Origin: Confluentibacter lentus
GTDB taxonomy: Bacteria; Bacteroidota; Bacteroidia; Flavobacteriales; Flavobacteriaceae
Reading direction: 5' to 3'
DNA length: 64,000 bases
Assembly: GCF_002806995.1 (NCBI RefSeq)
Contig: NZ_NIHE01000001.1
Coordinates: forward strand, 806,001 to 870,000
Shown: piece by piece, positions 61,938-64,000 of the stretch
How the letters are laid out: each line of letters starts with the position of its first letter
How positions within the stretch are numbered: the first letter of the stretch is position 1
Notes under the pieces: model-generated
What the model saw: the letters and a program-made list of their open reading frames with translations, nothing else
Database searches by the model: none
What the model was told of the DNA's origin: nothing
Made by a program: the position numbers and the translations under genes

Positions 61938-62342
61938 TTAAGTTTTCTTTCTTTTTTCTAAAATACTCGGGTCTTTAATAGGGTTCTCCTGTCCTTTTAA
62001 AGATTTTTCAATTTGGTCGATATATTCTAAAGAGTCATCTACAAAAAATTCCAAATGGGGCATACGTCTTAATTGGTGCTTGGTACGTTGTGCCAATTCG
62101 TGTCTAATTAAAGGGGTATTCGATTTGATGCCGACCAAAAGTTCTTTAGCCTTATCATTTGGAAAAATACTTAAATATACTTTGGCAACCGATAAATCTA
62201 CAGTTACCTTCACTTTAGAAACTGAAATTAATATACCCTGCATACCGCCTTGTGTGGCAGCACTTTGCAATACATCCACTAAATCGCGTTGTAATACCGA
62301 ACCTATTTTTTTTTGTCTTTGACTTTCCTCTACGTTGCTCAT
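61938..62342 (-). CDS. rbfA: Ribosome-binding factor A
   Basis: Binds the 30S subunit and assists 16S rRNA 5'-end maturation. The 134 residues fit RbfA: an N-terminal QKKIGSVLQRDLVDVLQ, VKVTVDLSVAKVYLSIFPND in the KH-like core, and HELAQRTKHQLRRMPHLEFFVDDSLEY near the end. It runs straight into the permease gene with no spacer, a pairing seen in other Bacteroidota as far as I recall. A -7 element lies 26 bases upstream. Confidence 0.95.
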   Translation of the reverse strand: MSNVEESQRQKKIGSVLQRDLVDVLQSAATQGGMQGILISVSKVKVTVDLSVAKVYLSIFPNDKAKELLVGIKSNTPLIRHELAQRTKHQLRRMPHLEFFVDDSLEYIDQIEKSLKGQENPIKDPSILEKRKKT

Positions 62343-62367
62343 TTATTACCTATTAAGGTTTATACCG

Positions 62368-62375
62368 CAAAAATA
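62368..62375 (-). promoter_or_regulatory. Predicted -7 element of rbfA
   Basis: Reads TATTTTTG on the minus strand, an exact TAnnTTTG match, 26 bases before the rbfA ATG. Confidence 0.4.
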
Positions 62376-62441
62376 CGGGATATTTAAAGATTAGTTTACT
62401 TTTAGTCACAAAATTTGTATCTTACTTAAAATGGATTTATA

Positions 62442-62843
62442 ATGAAGCATATAGAACATATAGGAATAGCGGTTAAAAACTTAGATGATGCTAATAAATT
62501 ATACGCCAAACTATTTGGCAAACCATCTTACAAAACCGAAGTTGTAGAAAGCGAAAACGTTAAAACATCTTTTTTTAAAGTCGGAAATAATAAAATTGAG
62601 TTATTGGAAGCTATGGAAGAGGATAGCATCATCGCAAGATTTATACAGAAAAAAGGGGAGGGCATTCACCATATAGCTTTTGAGGTTGAAAACATTAATG
62701 AAGAAATAAAACGATTAAAATATGAGGGCTTTGTTGTTTTGAGTGATGTGCCAAAAAAAGGTGCTGATAATAAGCTGGTTGTTTTTTTACATCCCATAAG
62801 CACGAATGGTGTATTGATAGAGCTTTGTCAAGAAATTATTTAA
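62442..62843 (+). CDS. mce: Methylmalonyl-CoA epimerase
   Basis: Interconverts the (R) and (S) forms of methylmalonyl-CoA in propionate metabolism. The 133 residues are a two-module VOC-fold protein: metal-binding His in MKHIEHIGIAV, FFKVGNNKIELLEA with a ligand Glu, GEGIHHIAFEV with the second His, and the C-terminal NGVLIELCQ. Length is exactly that of the family. It is divergent from rbfA, and no mutase genes are in the window. Confidence 0.95.
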   Translation: MKHIEHIGIAVKNLDDANKLYAKLFGKPSYKTEVVESENVKTSFFKVGNNKIELLEAMEEDSIIARFIQKKGEGIHHIAFEVENINEEIKRLKYEGFVVLSDVPKKGADNKLVVFLHPISTNGVLIELCQEII

Positions 62844-62856
62844 ACAAATTATTTTC

Positions 62857-62887
62857 TTGTAGAGTTATAAAATTAGTATTAAATTCG
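62857..62887 (+). promoter_or_regulatory. Predicted promoter of the CAT-anticodon tRNA
   Basis: TTG at 62857, a 20-bp spacer, then TAAATTCG at 62880, one mismatch from TAnnTTTG. Ends 12 bases before the tRNA. Confidence 0.45.
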
Positions 62888-62898
62888 CAGCCAATTTC

Positions 62899-62972
62899 GG
62901 TCCTATAGCTCAGTTGGTTAGAGCACCTGACTCATAATCAGGTGGTCCCTGGTTCGAGCCCAGGTGGGACCA
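62899..62972 (+). tRNA. tRNA with CAT anticodon (elongator Met or Ile2)
   Basis: A 74-nt cloverleaf with acceptor arms GGTCCTA/TGGGACC, anticodon stem CCTGA/TCAGG, loop CTCATAA (anticodon CAT) and T arm with GTTCGAG. Discriminator A, no encoded CCA. The base-paired first position argues against initiator tRNA. Whether it is Met or the lysidine-modified Ile2 cannot be settled from sequence alone. Confidence 0.93.
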
Positions 62973-62983
62973 CTAATATAAAC

Positions 62984-63021
62984 AAGGCTTTACAGATTTT
63001 TTAATTCTGTAAAGCCTTTTT
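62984..63021 (+). terminator. Strong terminator after the tRNA
   Basis: AAGGCTTTACAGA and TCTGTAAAGCCTT pair perfectly over 13 bp with a 9-nt loop, followed by a T-tract. Confidence 0.9.
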
Positions 63022-63126
63022 ATTTGTAAATGCTTTTTAGGTTTAATACTATTTTTACAAAAAAGTATATTTTTCTAAATGAATGGTATTCCCATTTTAA
63101 AATGACTTACATCAGTCCATTAACAA

Positions 63127-64000
63127 TTATCGTTTTATTACCATTTGTTTTTGGAATTGCTGTCCGTTACTATTTATTGCTCTTATTAAATAGGTTCCTT
63201 CCTGAAGATTCGATACCTGTATTTGATATCTTTTACTTTTAGATCCAGCCCTTACCGTACTGATTAACCTGCCTACCAAGTCGAATACTTGGAAATGTTG
63301 AACCTCTATCTGTTTTTCAAATTCAAGAGTGGCACTTTCATTTGTAGGATTTGGATAGAGCTTCATAGTCGTGGGTACATCTTCGGGGTCGTTGGCTGAT
63401 ACATTCATTTCCATGTATGTCTGTTCAATACCTATGGAAACCTCGCTAGCTCCGTTGATCTGTATGGTCTCTGAGCACGTAGCTTCATCAATAGCTAAGT
63501 TTGTAGGGTTGGATACAATACTTTTACTTAACACAATTCTATCTAGTAGATGAAATTCTGATCGTGCAGATATCTCCATGGTATATATACCTGGCGAATC
63601 AAATCGAACAAAAACCTCATGGCCATCGTTGTCACTTACTAGGGTAGACCATGTCCAATTTGTAGTTCCGTTTGAATATACCTTGAACCAACCAGCAGAT
63701 CCAGCACCTTCTGGATTGGGAGTTTTACCACTTCCCGTTGGATAAATAATGCTTGATCCATCTTGTCCGAAGAAATCATCAGCATCTGGAAAACGCAGCC
63801 AAGAATCATTTTCATCTGTAGAACTTGTGCCAGCACCAACTTTGGTTCTCCATTGAAATTTATATACTCCAGTATTGTTTATCTTTATTTTTGCAGAAAA
63901 TTCCCCATTCCCTGGAGTAGTAAAAAATTCCCCATTCCCCCATTCTAAATATCCACTGCCAGAAAATCCAGTAACATTATTTTTAATATCCCATAAACCA
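63127..64000 (-). CDS. T9SS type A sorting-domain protein, 5' part beyond window
   Basis: Secreted protein, 5'-truncated by the window edge; I read the frame open from 63999 to the stop at 63127 (about 290 residues). The visible part starts with GLWDIKNNVTGFSGSGYLEWG and goes on as a carbohydrate-binding-like beta-sandwich (VYKFQWRTKVGAGTSSTDEN, GWFKVYSNGTTNWTW, VFVRFDSPGIYTMEISARS), then a spacer and a type A sorting domain (LYPNPTNESATLEFEK ... EGTYLIRAINSNGQQF). WSTL-type aromatic strands suggest glycan binding. An enzyme domain may lie upstream, outside the window. Confidence 0.88.
   Translation of the reverse strand, partial: GLWDIKNNVTGFSGSGYLEWGNGEFFTTPGNGEFSAKIKINNTGVYKFQWRTKVGAGTSSTDENDSWLRFPDADDFFGQDGSSIIYPTGSGKTPNPEGAGSAGWFKVYSNGTTNWTWSTLVSDNDGHEVFVRFDSPGIYTMEISARSEFHLLDRIVLSKSIVSNPTNLAIDEATCSETIQINGASEVSIGIEQTYMEMNVSANDPEDVPTTMKLYPNPTNESATLEFEKQIEVQHFQVFDLVGRLISTVRAGSKSKRYQIQVSNLQEGTYLIRAINSNGQQFQKQMVIKR

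Overview
The window is 64 kb of an AT-rich bacterial chromosome from the Bacteroidota, most likely a marine or polysaccharide-degrading member of the family Flavobacteriaceae. The evidence is a SusC/SusD pair, three proteins with type IX secretion (T9SS) sorting tails, many SC-type lipoprotein signals, -7 promoter elements of the TAnnTTTG type, tRNA genes without an encoded CCA, and characteristic versions of GlnS, LepA, DusB, RnpA and the glgABC genes. I see no phage, insertion sequence, transposase, rRNA or CRISPR array. The genus is not determined.

Layout. 1-3.3 kb: glnS (cut by the window edge), folB, tRNA-Cys, a LysE-type exporter. 3.4-17.4 kb: a polysaccharide utilisation locus (PUL) for a beta-1,3-glucan, probably laminarin. 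It reads leftward as a membrane-spanning sensor/LuxR-type regulator, SusC, SusD, a two-PKD/three-module glycan-binding lipoprotein, a second PKD lipoprotein, a GH16 endoglucanase and a GH3 exo-glucosidase. 17.5-21 kb: rnr (with an in-frame palindromic insertion), ybjQ and a head-GIN protein. 21-26.6 kb: two T9SS cargo proteins flanking rpiB, a zinc-type CDF transporter and an ElaA-type acetyltransferase. 26.7-30.4 kb: a double OmpA-domain protein, then rnpA, a DUF4349 lipoprotein and an S41 protease. 30.5-34.7 kb: a small sugar-catabolism cluster (ThuA protein, SDR dehydrogenase, unassigned glycosidase-like lipoprotein). 34.8-39.1 kb: MBL-fold hydrolase, subtilase and M1 peptidase. 39.3-47.4 kb: an ion-transport island (DUF202, CPA2 antiporter, SLC13 permease, KefB-like antiporter, CPA1 antiporter). 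47.4-54.5 kb: glgA-glgC-glgB and a cytoplasmic GH31 alpha-glucosidase. 54.8-57.6 kb: a TPR histidine kinase and response regulator. 57.8-62.8 kb: lepA, dusB, an FtsX-like permease, rbfA and methylmalonyl-CoA epimerase. 62.9-64 kb: a CAT-anticodon tRNA, a strong terminator and the 3' part of a T9SS cargo gene.

How it fits together. External laminarin-like glucan would be bound by SusD and the PKD lipoproteins, cut by GH16, imported by SusC and reduced to glucose by GH3. Glucose can be stored through GlgC/GlgA/GlgB, and alpha-glucans can be trimmed by the GH31 enzyme. Nothing in the window is a wholly novel defence or mobile system. The points most worth following are the VIPAKAGI palindrome inside rnr, operator-like repeats in front of susC with a kinase-less regulator next door, an intra-operon terminator inside the PUL, the ThuA/SDR/glycosidase-like cluster, and the dense antiporter island.
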